The notes beneath the pieces were generated by a model, which did no database searches, was not told the DNA's origin, and was given only the letters and a program-made list of their open reading frames with translations. Below, piece after piece: positions 1-8,378 of a stretch of DNA of 16,055 nt. Made by a program: the position numbers and the translations under genes. Numbering within the stretch: position 1 is the stretch's first letter; each line of letters opens with the position of its first letter. The stretch is from positions 1 through 16,055 of the forward strand of contig JBBRLA010000119.1 in NCBI GenBank assembly GCA_038231615.1, written 5' to 3'. The DNA is from JBBRLA01 sp038231615. GTDB taxonomy: Bacteria > Myxococcota_A > Polyangia > Palsa-1104 > JAEUJZ01.

Positions 1-143
1 CTGTGCTCCTCGCTCTTGTGCCCCGCCCCCCGCCGCCCCCCCCTCTCCTCCTTTCCCCTCCGCCCGCCGCCCGCCCGCGCCGCCGCCGGCGCCCGGCCCC
101 CCCCCGCCCCCCCCCCCGCGGCCGCGCCCCCCCCCCCCCCCCC
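1..143. repeat. Low-complexity C/T-rich contig end
   Basis: The first 143 bases are almost only C, T and G on the plus strand, with long C runs (for example 127-143). On the minus strand they would encode mostly Gly, Arg and Ala continuing the thioredoxin-like gene, with no stop. The strand-biased composition begins abruptly next to normal coding sequence, which suggests a low-quality read or assembly end. A genuine GC-rich tail is possible but less likely. Open frames predicted inside it should not be trusted. Confidence 0.7.
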
Positions 144-732
144 GCTCCATCAGGCGCTGGGCCTCGGGCTCCTTGCCCTGCCGGCGGTAGCGCCGCGACA
201 ACGTCAGAAGCGCCGCCCCATCCTCGGGCCTGTTGTGCCCGGTCCGGGCGCGCACCTCTAGCACCTCGGTGGACTCGCCATCGGCGGCCATCTGCTGGAG
301 CCAGCGGGAAAGCTCGCGTACCGTGGGCACCCCCTGAAGCCGGCCGATCTCGGTGCCGTCCTGTGCCCGGGCCACCAGTGTGGGGAAGCCGACGACCGAA
401 AGGTCCCTGGCGGCGGCGATGCCGGGGCCGACCTCCGCGTCGTATCGGACGAACACGACCCCGGCCAATGCCTTGCGCACCGCCGGGTGGGTCAGCACTT
501 CCGATTCCAGGATCTTGCAGGGGCCGCACCAGCTTGCGCCGATCTCCACGACCAGGGCCTTGCGTTCGGCCCGGGCGCGCTGCATGGCGTGGTCCAGCGA
601 TGGGGGTGCGGCCTTCTGGCCGGCCCCTGCCTTCGGTCCCCGCGGGTTGTTTTCCGCCCAGGTGGAAGACCCGGCCAGGCCCAAGCTCAGGCAGAAAAGG
701 CAAGTCCCGAGCGCGCTCTCAAGACGCACCAT
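1..732 (-). CDS. Secreted thioredoxin-fold protein (partial, runs off left edge)
   Basis: Translating the minus strand from ATG at 732 gives a protein with a signal peptide (hydrophobic LGTCLFCLSLGLAG, cleavage probably after STWA near residue 26). A thioredoxin fold spans about residues 45-150. The redox motif WCGPCK sits at residues 68-73 and the cis-proline in VVGFPTL near residue 117, so both active-site cysteines and the conserved Pro are present. Residues ~165-196 (ALLTLSRRYRRQGKEPEAQRLM) resemble one tetratricopeptide-like helical hairpin. The protein is expected in the periplasm, acting as a thiol-disulphide oxidoreductase or DsbD/TlpA-like partner; the exact role is inferred. Sequence beyond about residue 196 is the low-complexity edge and is unreliable. 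No strong ribosome site precedes the ATG. It is transcribed away from the csp gene. Confidence 0.85.
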   Translation of the reverse strand, partial: MVRLESALGTCLFCLSLGLAGSSTWAENNPRGPKAGAGQKAAPPSLDHAMQRARAERKALVVEIGASWCGPCKILESEVLTHPAVRKALAGVVFVRYDAEVGPGIAAARDLSVVGFPTLVARAQDGTEIGRLQGVPTVRELSRWLQQMAADGESTEVLEVRARTGHNRPEDGAALLTLSRRYRRQGKEPEAQRLMERGGGGGRGRGGGGGGGPGAGGGAGGRRAEGKGGEGGAAGGGAQERGAQ

Positions 733-757
733 GGGGGAAGTCTAGCATTTTACCAGC

Positions 758-779
758 CGCCGGGGGCCATCCTCCGGCG
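758..779. other. GC-rich hairpin between divergent trx-like and csp genes
   Basis: CGCCGG at 758-763 pairs with CCGGCG at 774-779, extended by three inner pairs (one G-U) around a CCAT loop. It lies 26 bases upstream of the thioredoxin-like start, with no T tract. Its function cannot be read; it may be an incidental GC-rich palindrome. Confidence 0.3.
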
Positions 780-816
780 TGGTGGCGTGGTGGGGTTCAT
801 TCCTGACACGATGGAC

Positions 817-846
817 TTGACCTTCGTCCCAAAAAGGCTCATATGA
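817..846 (+). promoter_or_regulatory. Possible promoter for the cold-shock gene
   Basis: TTGACC at 817-822 is a good -35 match. A weak -10 (CATATG at 840 or TATGAG at 842) lies 17-19 bases downstream. Start sites near 850 would leave a 5' untranslated leader of about 70 bases before the ATG at 921. Long structured leaders are typical of cspA-type genes. The -10 is poor, so this is tentative. Confidence 0.25.
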
Positions 847-920
847 GGGCGTCGCTGCGGCAGATAGCAGCCTTTCGAAACATCCGATCAGCAAGTCCCA
901 AGAGACGACAAGAGGTAGTG

Positions 921-1124
921 ATGGAAAAGGGTACGGTGAAGTGGTTCAACGACGCCAAGGGGTACGGCTTCATTAAAAGAGATGAGGGCGCCGACGTCTT
1001 CGTGCACCACTCCGCGATCAGCACGGATGGATTTCGCAGCCTGGCCGAGGGCGAGACCGTCCAGTTCGAGCTGGTCGACGGGCCCAAGGGCCTTCAGGCG
1101 ACCAACGTGACCCGCCTGGCCTAA
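921..1124 (+). CDS. Cold-shock protein, CspA family
   Basis: This 67-residue single cold-shock domain opens with MEKGTVKWFND. It carries the RNP1 motif KGYGFI (about residues 13-18) and the RNP2 motif DVFVHHSAI (about 25-33), the aromatic surface that binds single-stranded RNA and DNA. Length and order match stand-alone bacterial Csp proteins, which act as cytoplasmic RNA chaperones. I chose the ATG at 921 because AGAGGT lies just upstream (911-916) and the family begins here. An in-frame ATG at 843 would add a 26-residue extension without homology. A hairpin follows the stop directly, suggesting a monocistronic unit. Which csp paralogue this is cannot be told. Confidence 0.95.
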   Translation: MEKGTVKWFNDAKGYGFIKRDEGADVFVHHSAISTDGFRSLAEGETVQFELVDGPKGLQATNVTRLA

Positions 1125-1148
1125 GCACGTCCGCGTCCGTGGACGTGC
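1125..1148 (+). terminator. Terminator-like stem-loop after csp
   Basis: Immediately after the csp stop, GCACGTCC (1125-1132) and GGACGTGC (1141-1148) form a perfect 8-bp stem with an 8-base loop. There is no T tract, so it may be a weak intrinsic terminator or an mRNA-stabilising 3' hairpin. Confidence 0.45.
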
Positions 1149-1181
1149 CGGCAACGGCAAGGCAGAGTAGTCTAGCCTCCC

Positions 1182-3155
<1,974 letters not shown>

Positions 3156-3207
3156 ACCCGGTTTGCGACGGGGCTGCACCACGTGCTATTTGTAAATTGG
3201 CATGGCA

Positions 3208-3522
3208 GTACCGAAGGGTGTGCTTCTGGAGTCGAGCTTCCGACGAGAGCACCTCAAAGGCTTATGTCGAAATCAACGCCAGCTGAATGTGTCCCGTCGA
3301 GGGGCCGTCGAGAGAGTAGTACTGGCTACTGATGACGTTGCCGGGTGGATCCCCTGGCAGACCGGCCCGGCAGGCACAGGTTGGATGGTAGGTATTCAGC
3401 CAGTCAGATTCTGTGGAGCCAGCCTGGGCTCGTCGGTGTTCGCTCGTGGGGGGCTCAATCAACATAACGATCGGCTCGGGTTCTCGTCGGAAGCTCGACT
3501 CCAGAAGCACACCCGTACCGAA
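3208..3522. repeat. 8-bp target-site duplication GTACCGAA flanking the MITE-like element
   Basis: GTACCGAA occurs at 3208-3215, directly against the left inverted repeat, and again at 3515-3522, directly against the right one. A duplication placed exactly at both ends is the signature of transposase-mediated insertion. The coordinates given span both copies and the element between them. Confidence 0.8.
3216..3514. mobile_element. MITE-like non-autonomous transposable element
   Basis: The element is 299 bp with 33-bp perfect terminal inverted repeats at 3216-3248 and 3482-3514; the ends read GGGTGTGCTTCTGG inward. It is bounded by an 8-bp direct repeat. The 233-bp interior has no convincing transposase. 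The open frames across it on both strands are low-quality, so it would need a transposase supplied in trans. Ends starting with GG plus 8-bp duplications are compatible with the ISL3 family, among others, but family assignment is inference. It sits between ygiQ and an IS3 remnant. Confidence 0.8.
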
Positions 3523-3581
3523 GCCCATTGTCCAAGAAGCGGAAGAACTCCTCATTCGCGGGTCCGAGCTGGACCTTATAG

Positions 3582-3880
3582 TGGCCCCCGAAAACTGGAC
3601 AGGTGGTTAAGGTAGAAACACGCTGCGCTCCAACAGCCCTGACAGAGAAGCCAAAGACGGTGCAGCGGAAGCGTTATTCAGCGGAATTCAAGGCGAAAGT
3701 GGCGCTGGAAGCGCTACGAGAGCAGAAGACGGCGAACGAGCTGGCCAGCGAGTTCAAGGTCCACGTGTCCCAGATCGCCGACTGGAAGAAGACGGCGATC
3801 ATCCATATGCCGCAGGCGTTTACCATCGGCAAGGGCAGGGCCGACAAGGAAGCCGAGGCGTTACAGGATGCGCTCTACTC
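3582..3880 (+). mobile_element. IS3-family element remnant (left end and orfA)
   Basis: TGGCCCCCGAAAACTGGAC near 3582 resembles the terminal inverted repeat seen in many IS3-family elements. It is followed 20 bases later by orfA. The element breaks off near 3880: orfB and the right end are absent from the window. It is a dead fragment, probably left by a deletion that also removed most of the neighbouring integrase gene. Confidence 0.65.
3603..3880 (+). pseudogene. IS3-family transposase OrfA, truncated
   Basis: From a GTG at 3603 the frame encodes the OrfA helix-turn-helix protein. RKRYSAEFKAKVALEAL and ANELASEFKVHVSQIADWKK are the typical DNA-binding region (about residues 23-62). GKGRADKEAEALQDALY (about residues 76-92) is the start of the leucine-zipper-like C-terminus. 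The family normally continues with a QIG-LKVE-type segment and then OrfB (DDE domain) by -1 frameshifting. Here the match ends at about residue 92 (near 3880), and the frame runs into unrelated sequence until a stop at 4091. No OrfB exists, so transposition is impossible from this copy. Confidence 0.75.
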
Positions 3881-4040
3881 GTGGTTCCCTGGACGCCATG
3901 GCAGGCCGGACGTTGCGGGAAGTGGCCGACACCCTGCGGCATGTGGACGAATCCACCTCCCGAGAGTGCTATGTCGACCCCACGGCATTGGAGACCGGAA
4001 CCCAGGACCGAGTGCTGCGCCTGCTGGGCAGGGGCAAATA
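3868..4040 (+). pseudogene. Possible C-terminal remnant of a tyrosine recombinase (integrase)
   Basis: In a different frame from OrfA, the stretch ending at the TAA 4038-4040 reads LDAMAGRTLREVADTLRHVD, then ESTSRECYVDPTALETG. This resembles the end of tyrosine recombinases: a 'xxLRHxDxxTTxxxY' block with a candidate nucleophilic Tyr in RECYVDP, then a short helical tail. No catalytic Arg-His-Arg core remains upstream because the IS3 fragment replaces it. The position 78 bases from the tRNA-Ala 3' half fits an integrase beside its own attachment site. The match is judged by eye from about 50 residues, so confidence is limited. Confidence 0.4.
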
Positions 4041-4117
4041 ACGACTGGGAAAAGTTCCCCAAACTTTCCCCGATTGGAATCTGGTGGTTGAGTTTGCTTC
4101 TAAGTCCCTGGAAACAG

Positions 4118-4164
4118 TGGAGCTGAGGGGAATCGAACCCCTGACCTCTAGAGTGCGATTCTAA
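4118..4164 (-). tRNA. 3' half of tRNA-Ala (anticodon CGC), attachment-site remnant
   Basis: Read on the minus strand, the sequence holds an anticodon arm TTAGA-ATCGCAC-TCTAG (loop of 7, anticodon CGC, decoding GCG for Ala), variable bases AGGTC, a T arm AGGGG-TTCGATT-CCCCT, then AGCTCC and discriminator A at 4118. There is no D arm or 5' acceptor strand upstream (beyond 4164), so this is only the 3' half. Integrative elements commonly carry the 3' end of their target tRNA and leave such a copy at one junction. It is not expected to make a functional tRNA. CCA is not encoded. Confidence 0.75.
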
Positions 4165-4205
4165 AAGTCGTACCCGTTTTCTCGTCGGCGAGCACAAGCG
4201 ACACT

Positions 4206-4251
4206 TTGTCCCCCGACGAACCGATTGCCGTCGCTGGTAAGCGGGGGACAA
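4206..4251. repeat. 10-bp inverted repeat near the att relic
   Basis: TTGTCCCCCG at 4206-4215 and CGGGGGACAA at 4242-4251 are perfect inverse copies with a 26-base spacer. They lie 42 bases outside the tRNA 3' half. Possible readings are an integrase or excisionase arm site, or the end of a small element; function is not shown. Confidence 0.4.
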
Positions 4252-4516
4252 GATAGATCTTCGTCACCCAATCAGTCGCGGGAGAGCACGCAGCACAGCT
4301 CTTTGCAAGGGCTCGCGGAAGCCCGCCTACCTATTCTTTCGGCGGCGATGGGGTATGGGCCTGAGCACGCAGCCCGTAGAGCCGGCGATCGGCGATCCTC
4401 ATCGCCGCCGGGGTCGTTGTGCTGCTGGTCACGGTGGGCTGCCATCAGGGAACCGGCCATCACCGTCGGCCGGGCCAGGCCTGAATGCGGCCCGGCAGCC
4501 TCGAAGATGCCGCTGG

Positions 4517-4624
4517 CTACTCCGAGGGCGCGGTGAAGCTGACCGCGGCGATGGCCAGCACGCGCTTCCAGCGGCCGTAGTCGACGCACGCAATCCGCGC
4601 AAACAGTTCGGCCTCTTCGGACAT
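4517..4624 (-). CDS. Short hypothetical ORF (35 aa)
   Basis: ATG at 4624 is preceded by GGAGAG at good spacing and opens a 35-residue frame (MSEEAELFARIACVDYGRW, then KRVLAIAAVSFTAPSE) ending at TAG 4517-4519. The charged first half and hydrophobic end look like the beginning of a longer protein cut short. I do not recognise it. It could equally be a chance frame in high-GC DNA. Confidence 0.25.
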   Translation of the reverse strand: MSEEAELFARIACVDYGRWKRVLAIAAVSFTAPSE

Positions 4625-4753
4625 CGTCTCTCCCCGGCCCGTCGAATTGCGGCCCCTTCATCGACGCGGGGCAGGTTTCTCATGGGGCCCCTCCTGACCA
4701 CCGCATCGCCTCGTACACGATTGCGGCCTGGGCGTCTACTTCGTTCTGCCTCT

Positions 4754-4922
4754 GACTCGTGTTTCGCCCTTTTTCCGATAGCACCAGCCTCGGTGGTTCT
4801 CGCTGCCGGACAGATTCAACTCTAGCTGGAACCATAGGAGACTTGCATTGAATCCCCATCGAGTTCAAGCAGTTCGACGGGAGTTTGCTAATAGCAGCCT
4901 CAAAAAGGGCGAAACACGAGTC
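4754..4922. repeat. 21-bp perfect inverted repeat, 169 bp end to end
   Basis: The sequence from 4754 to 4774 (GACTCGTGTTTCG followed by CCCTTTTT) recurs as its exact reverse complement at 4902-4922. The right arm overlaps the last residues of the DUF218-type reading frame. No target duplication is visible outside the arms. It could be a second small insertion or a fold-back of a duplicated end. Confidence 0.6.
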
Positions 4923-5748
4923 TGATGGCCAAGGCGGACCCGCCCCGCGGCAACGAGCTTCATCATCTCGGCGTGGACCATCTGGGCGGCGGTCATACCC
5001 CCTTCGCGGACGCGTTCGGTGACGCTGTCCTCGTCATCGAAGAGCGCCCGCCAGAGAAGGGCTGGCCAGAGCCCCTCGCAGACCTCGCGAAGGCTCAGGC
5101 CATGAAGGCGCCCGCCAAGGAGGCGCAAGAGTTCCTCCGGCTGCGGCGGGAAGGTCTCCGGGGTCCGCTCGCCTGGAAGCGCGCCAAGGGCACAGGGGCG
5201 ACCCGTTGCGCCCGCACCCTTGCCAAGACCGCTGCCGCGGCATCCCGGCGTCGAGCCACCAGGCAGTGCTCCATCGACAAACTGGTGCATTCCTGCCCAA
5301 AGTCGCGAATCATGCGGCAGCCGCCGCCGGCCTGCATGCCCTCTGAGGCCACCGCCAGCCGCCGAAAACCCAGGGCCCTGGCGATGCGCAGGGAGTCGTA
5401 CATGTTCTCGTCGGTGTGTAGGGCGTCCGGTTCCAGGTAGATGCGCTCGGGCGGGACCCCCATGGCGGCGATGCCCGCCGCCAGGCCTTCCGCCTCGACA
5501 TAGGGCGAGTGGACCGCAGCGCCCGAGGTCATGATGTGGGACGCCAGGCCCTGCTCCCAGAGCACGGCGGCCCACACCGCGCGCCGCGCCTGACAGGGGG
5601 ACAGGCCGCCATCCGACCGGCCCGGGCAGCCAGGGACGACCACCACGTCGAAGGGGGCCCGCGGACCCGACGCGCAGCCAAAGGGCCCGACGGAAAACCC
5701 GATGGCAAAGAAGACCATCACCAGCACCAGGATGCGCGGCCGGTACAT
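4865..5748 (-). CDS. DUF218/YdcF-type membrane-anchored protein, frameshifted
   Basis: From ATG 5748 (a GTG at 5763 is also possible) the protein starts with one membrane segment (RILVLVMVFFAIGFSVG) followed by a DUF218 domain. FDVVVVPGCPGRSDG, the SGAAV-SPYVEAEGLAAGIAAMGVPPERIYLEP block and TDENMYDSLRIARALGFRRLAVAS are the family core. YdcF/SanA relatives are linked to envelope functions, but the reaction is unknown. The frame loses sense near residue 195. One added base around 5155-5180 moves it into a frame that continues sensibly (PETFPPQPEELLRLLGGRLH, then LSLREVCEGLWPALL and a winged-helix-like AQMVHAEMMKLVAAGRVRLG) to the stop at 4865. Without correction it ends at 5095. The tail could instead be the remnant of a separate gene. 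The final residues lie in the right arm of the 21-bp inverted repeat, so the C-terminus may be truncated. It diverges from the S9 peptidase gene with about 50 bases between starts. Confidence 0.7.
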
Positions 5749-5798
5749 CTCGTGCAAGATCACATGGCTTGGATGCGCGCCGGTGTATTCTCGCCGTC

Positions 5799-7727
5799 AT
5801 GCGCACCGCACCTATCCTCTTCGCCCTTTCTCTTTTTCTGAGTCTAACCGGCGCAGCACATGCAGAGACCGTCGCCAGGGCGGCACAAAAGGCCGTGAGC
5901 GCCCCCCGTCCGCCGGTCCCGCTGGAGGAATACTTCAAGATCCGGCGGGCCGGCAGCCGCAGCGGCATCCTGCTATCGTTCTCTCACGACGAGAAGCTGG
6001 TGGCCTACCTCAGCGATGAAGGCGGTCGCTCCGACGTGTGGGTGCAGCCGGTCCAAGGCGGCCCGGCGACCCAGATCACCCACGTCAAAGGCTTCATCCA
6101 GGGCCTGGCCTTCTCCCCCGCCGAAGATCGACTGGTCTATGCCACCGACGTCGGCGGAGATGAACTGCCCCACGTCTTCTTGACCGATTCGAAGGGCACC
6201 GCGCCCCGTGACATCCTCGCCGACCAGCCCGCCGGCCGCCGCACCGACTTCGTCGAGTGGGCCGAGGACGGCAAGTCGTTCCTTTACGCTTCGAGCATCC
6301 GGGACGAGAAGTACCTGGACCTTTACGAGTACGACATCGCCACCGGCAAGAGCGAGCGCCTGTGGGACGCGTCGGGCAAGCTTTCGCTCGGCACGGTCAG
6401 CCGCGACCACCACCGATTCATCATCACCGAGCAACTCTCCGACGCGGACATCAATCTGCACCTGGTCGAGCGGGGCAAAAAGAGCGCGCCCCGGCTCCTG
6501 ACTCCGCACAAGGGCGAGGTGCTCTACACTCCCAACGACATCTCTCGCGACGGCAAGACGCTCTACTACACTTCGAACGAGGGGCGCGAGTTCCCCGCGC
6601 TCCTGTCCATGGATCTTTCTGTAGATTCGGCCACCCACGCCTCCAAGGCGGTGGCGCGGTCGGCGTGGGACGTCGAAGACGCCGGCTTCACCCGCGGCTG
6701 GAAGTACTTCTATTACACCGTCAACGCCGACGGACAGTTGGCGCTGGAGATCAGGGATGCGCAGACCGCGGCCTCGCTGAACCTGCCAAAGCCGCCCCCG
6801 GGGGGGGCGTGGGTGCCCCTCACTTCCTCGCGCAGCGATCGCTACCTGGGCGTGCGCTTGCAGGGCGACGGCGCACCGGCGACCCCCTATGTCATCGACC
6901 TGCAAACAGGGACCGCGCGCCGGCTGCTCGATCCTCTGCCGCCCACGCTCCGTGATCGCAAGATGATCGTGGGCCAGGTGGTCCACATTCCCTCTTTTGA
7001 CAAGCACCAGGTGCCGGCGTTTTTGTACCAGCCCGAAGGGCCCAGGCCCTTCCCTGCGATCATCGATGTCCACGGCGGGCCGACCGCGCAGTCGCGGCGC
7101 GAGTTCAGCGGCATCCGCCAGTACCTGCTGTCGAAGGGTTATGTGGTCCTGGTACCCAACGTGCGCGGCTCGACGGGTTATGGCAAGACCTACATGCGCC
7201 TTGACAACAAGGACCTCGGCGGCGGCCCACTCAAGGACGTGATCGCGTGCAAGAAGTGGCTGGTTCAGCAGGCCCACGTCGATCAAAACAAAGTGGTGGT
7301 GATGGGCGGCAGCTATGGCGGCTACATGGCCCTGGCGGCGGCGACCTTCGCCCCGACCGAGTTCGCGGCCCTGGTCGACTACTTCGGCGTGTCCGATTTA
7401 AAGACCCTGGTCGAGAGCTTCCCGCCCTACTGGGCCGCCGCGGCGTCGTCCATCTACCAGAAGTTCGGGGATCCGAAAAACCCCGCCGATGCCAAGTACC
7501 AACACGATCGCTCGCCGGTCCATTTCGTCGACAAGATCGTCCGCCCGCTGCTGGTGGTACAGGGGGACCGGGACGCGCGGGTCAAAAAGGACCAGTCGGA
7601 TCGCATCGTCGAAGCCCTCAAGCAGCGCCACGTACCCGTCCACTACCTGGTGCTCAAGGATGAAGGGCACGGCTTTTCCAAGAATGAGAGCTTCCTTGAC
7701 TTGCGACTTCGTCCCTTGGGAACCTGA
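5799..7727 (+). CDS. S9-family (prolyl oligopeptidase-type) secreted peptidase, C-terminus altered
   Basis: The 642-residue protein has a signal peptide (APILFALSLFLSLTGAAHA, residues ~4-22). An N-terminal beta-propeller with TolB/WD-like blades covers about 50-390 (for example AFSPAEDRLVYATD, DISRDGKTLYYTSN). The C-terminal alpha/beta-hydrolase domain starts near 400. The catalytic triad is complete: Ser505 in GGSYGGY, Asp592 in GDRDARV and His624 in DEGHGF. It is expected to cleave peptides in the periplasm or outside the cell. I chose ATG 5799 over 5769 because it places the signal peptide at the N-terminus. After FSKNE (residue ~629) the usual final helix, about 20-30 residues, is missing and replaced by SFLDLRLRPLGT and a stop, so a rearrangement cut the gene near 7690. 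Activity is uncertain. Confidence 0.92.
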   Translation: MRTAPILFALSLFLSLTGAAHAETVARAAQKAVSAPRPPVPLEEYFKIRRAGSRSGILLSFSHDEKLVAYLSDEGGRSDVWVQPVQGGPATQITHVKGFIQGLAFSPAEDRLVYATDVGGDELPHVFLTDSKGTAPRDILADQPAGRRTDFVEWAEDGKSFLYASSIRDEKYLDLYEYDIATGKSERLWDASGKLSLGTVSRDHHRFIITEQLSDADINLHLVERGKKSAPRLLTPHKGEVLYTPNDISRDGKTLYYTSNEGREFPALLSMDLSVDSATHASKAVARSAWDVEDAGFTRGWKYFYYTVNADGQLALEIRDAQTAASLNLPKPPPGGAWVPLTSSRSDRYLGVRLQGDGAPATPYVIDLQTGTARRLLDPLPPTLRDRKMIVGQVVHIPSFDKHQVPAFLYQPEGPRPFPAIIDVHGGPTAQSRREFSGIRQYLLSKGYVVLVPNVRGSTGYGKTYMRLDNKDLGGGPLKDVIACKKWLVQQAHVDQNKVVVMGGSYGGYMALAAATFAPTEFAALVDYFGVSDLKTLVESFPPYWAAAASSIYQKFGDPKNPADAKYQHDRSPVHFVDKIVRPLLVVQGDRDARVKKDQSDRIVEALKQRHVPVHYLVLKDEGHGFSKNESFLDLRLRPLGT

Positions 7728-7830
7728 GCGTGTATCCGACCCTGGCATAGAACGCGGCCTGGTCCTCGTCAGTTAGTGAGGCCGAGCCATAGACCTTGGT
7801 CGGGTCCATGTCTCGCCCACGCACAAGACC
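7692..7830 (-). pseudogene. Unidentified coding remnant joined to the peptidase end
   Basis: On the minus strand this stretch reads MDPTKVYGSASLTDEDQAA, then FYARVGYTLRFPRDEVASQG, and continues into the antisense of the peptidase gene. The residue mix is protein-like and not shadow-like, which suggests the 3'-truncated end of another gene fused at the breakpoint near 7690. I do not recognise the family. It may also be chance. Confidence 0.3.
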
Positions 7831-7838
7831 CTGAACAC

Positions 7839-7907
7839 GCCCCTGGTCGTGCTCCGGTCCCCGGCCCGGCACAAGTAGGGGCCGGGACCTTGCGCGTGAC
7901 CAGGGGC
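7839..7907. repeat. 69-bp imperfect GC-rich palindrome (REP-like)
   Basis: GCCCCTGGTC at 7839-7848 pairs with GACCAGGGGC at 7898-7907. Inside it GGTCCCCGGCCC (7856-7867) pairs with GGGCCGGGACC (7879-7889) with a one-base bulge. The arms are separated by short unpaired internal segments. It is followed by several GCAGGGGC motifs and one GCCCCTGC inverse to ~7962. This lies between the broken peptidase end and higA and resembles intergenic palindromic repeats that may stop transcription or be copied by a RAYT transposase. Confidence 0.5.
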
Positions 7908-7979
7908 TGGATAGGGGGCAGGGGCAGGGGCAGGTCGTGGCCGTGCTCGTGCGAGCCCCTGCGCACGCTCCGGGTCTGG

Positions 7980-7998
7980 GGCAGGGGCCCGCCCTGCC
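7980..7998 (-). terminator. Hairpin just downstream of higA
   Basis: GGCAGGG at 7980-7986 and CCCTGCC at 7992-7998 form a 7-bp GC stem with a 5-base loop, 8 bases past the higA stop. There is no T tract. It may serve as a terminator for the higBA operon and separate it from the convergent peptidase gene. Confidence 0.4.
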
Positions 7999-8006
7999 GG
8001 CCGGTC

Positions 8007-8366
8007 CTAGACTGCCATCGCGAATGGCCTGACCACTTTGCGCAGCCGGGCTCCCTGCTTTCGCTGTATGACTTCCAGGCTATAGCGCATCTGTAGGTTG
8101 AGCCAGAACTGCGGCTCCATGTCGAAGTACAGCCCCAGCCGCAGGGCGGTGTCCTCGCTGATGTCCCTGCGCCCGGCCATGATCTCGGAAATCCGGTTGG
8201 CGGGTACTCCGGTATCTTTGGCCAACCTGTAGGCGCTGATGCCCATCGGGACCAGGAATTCCCTCTTCAGGAGCTTGCCCGGGTGAACGGGGGGAATTCT
8301 TTTCCCGGTAGCCACATCCGACAGGTCAACCCTGCCAGCGTCGAGGTCTTCACGGAGGATAGACAT
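8007..8366 (-). CDS. higA: HigA-type antitoxin, XRE-family DNA-binding protein
   Basis: This 119-residue protein is of the HigA (VapI-like) class. IPPVHPGKLLKREFLVPMG introduces the domain, then the helix-turn-helix ISAYRLAKDTGVPANRISEIM with the marker GRRDISEDTALRLGLYF and FWLNLQMRYSLE (about residues 25-105). It should bind and neutralise the adjacent toxin and repress the operon promoter. AAAGGTG precedes the ATG at 8366 with normal spacing. The first ~24 residues (MSILREDLDAGRVDLSDVAT) are an acidic N-terminal extension before the conserved domain. The gene follows the toxin with a 12-base gap, the toxin-first order usual for higBA. Confidence 0.93.
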   Translation of the reverse strand: MSILREDLDAGRVDLSDVATGKRIPPVHPGKLLKREFLVPMGISAYRLAKDTGVPANRISEIMAGRRDISEDTALRLGLYFDMEPQFWLNLQMRYSLEVIQRKQGARLRKVVRPFAMAV

Positions 8367-8378
8367 AATTGCACACCT

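Larger units (their letters stand above)
4165..4864. other. Gene-poor accessory stretch
   Basis: About 700 bases hold no recognisable gene. A 10-bp inverted repeat lies near the left end and a 35-residue frame with a good ribosome site at 4517-4624. A plus-strand lipoprotein-like segment near 4394-4500 (hydrophobic run ending VTVGC) has a stop immediately upstream and no start. One arm of a 21-bp inverted repeat is at 4754-4774. The mixed scraps suggest decayed mobile DNA beside the tRNA att relic. Confidence 0.5.

Noticed and set aside
3..806. Long plus-strand open frames opposite the thioredoxin-like gene
   Set aside because: They are Pro/Arg-rich shadows in high-GC DNA. The minus strand has a signal peptide and WCGPCK motif.
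3262..3555. Protein-coding gene inside the MITE-like element
   Set aside because: The frames on both strands use the inverted repeats as coding ends and show no transposase motif.
5973..7286. 437-residue minus-strand open frame
   Set aside because: It is antisense to the S9 peptidase, which has a complete catalytic triad and signal peptide.
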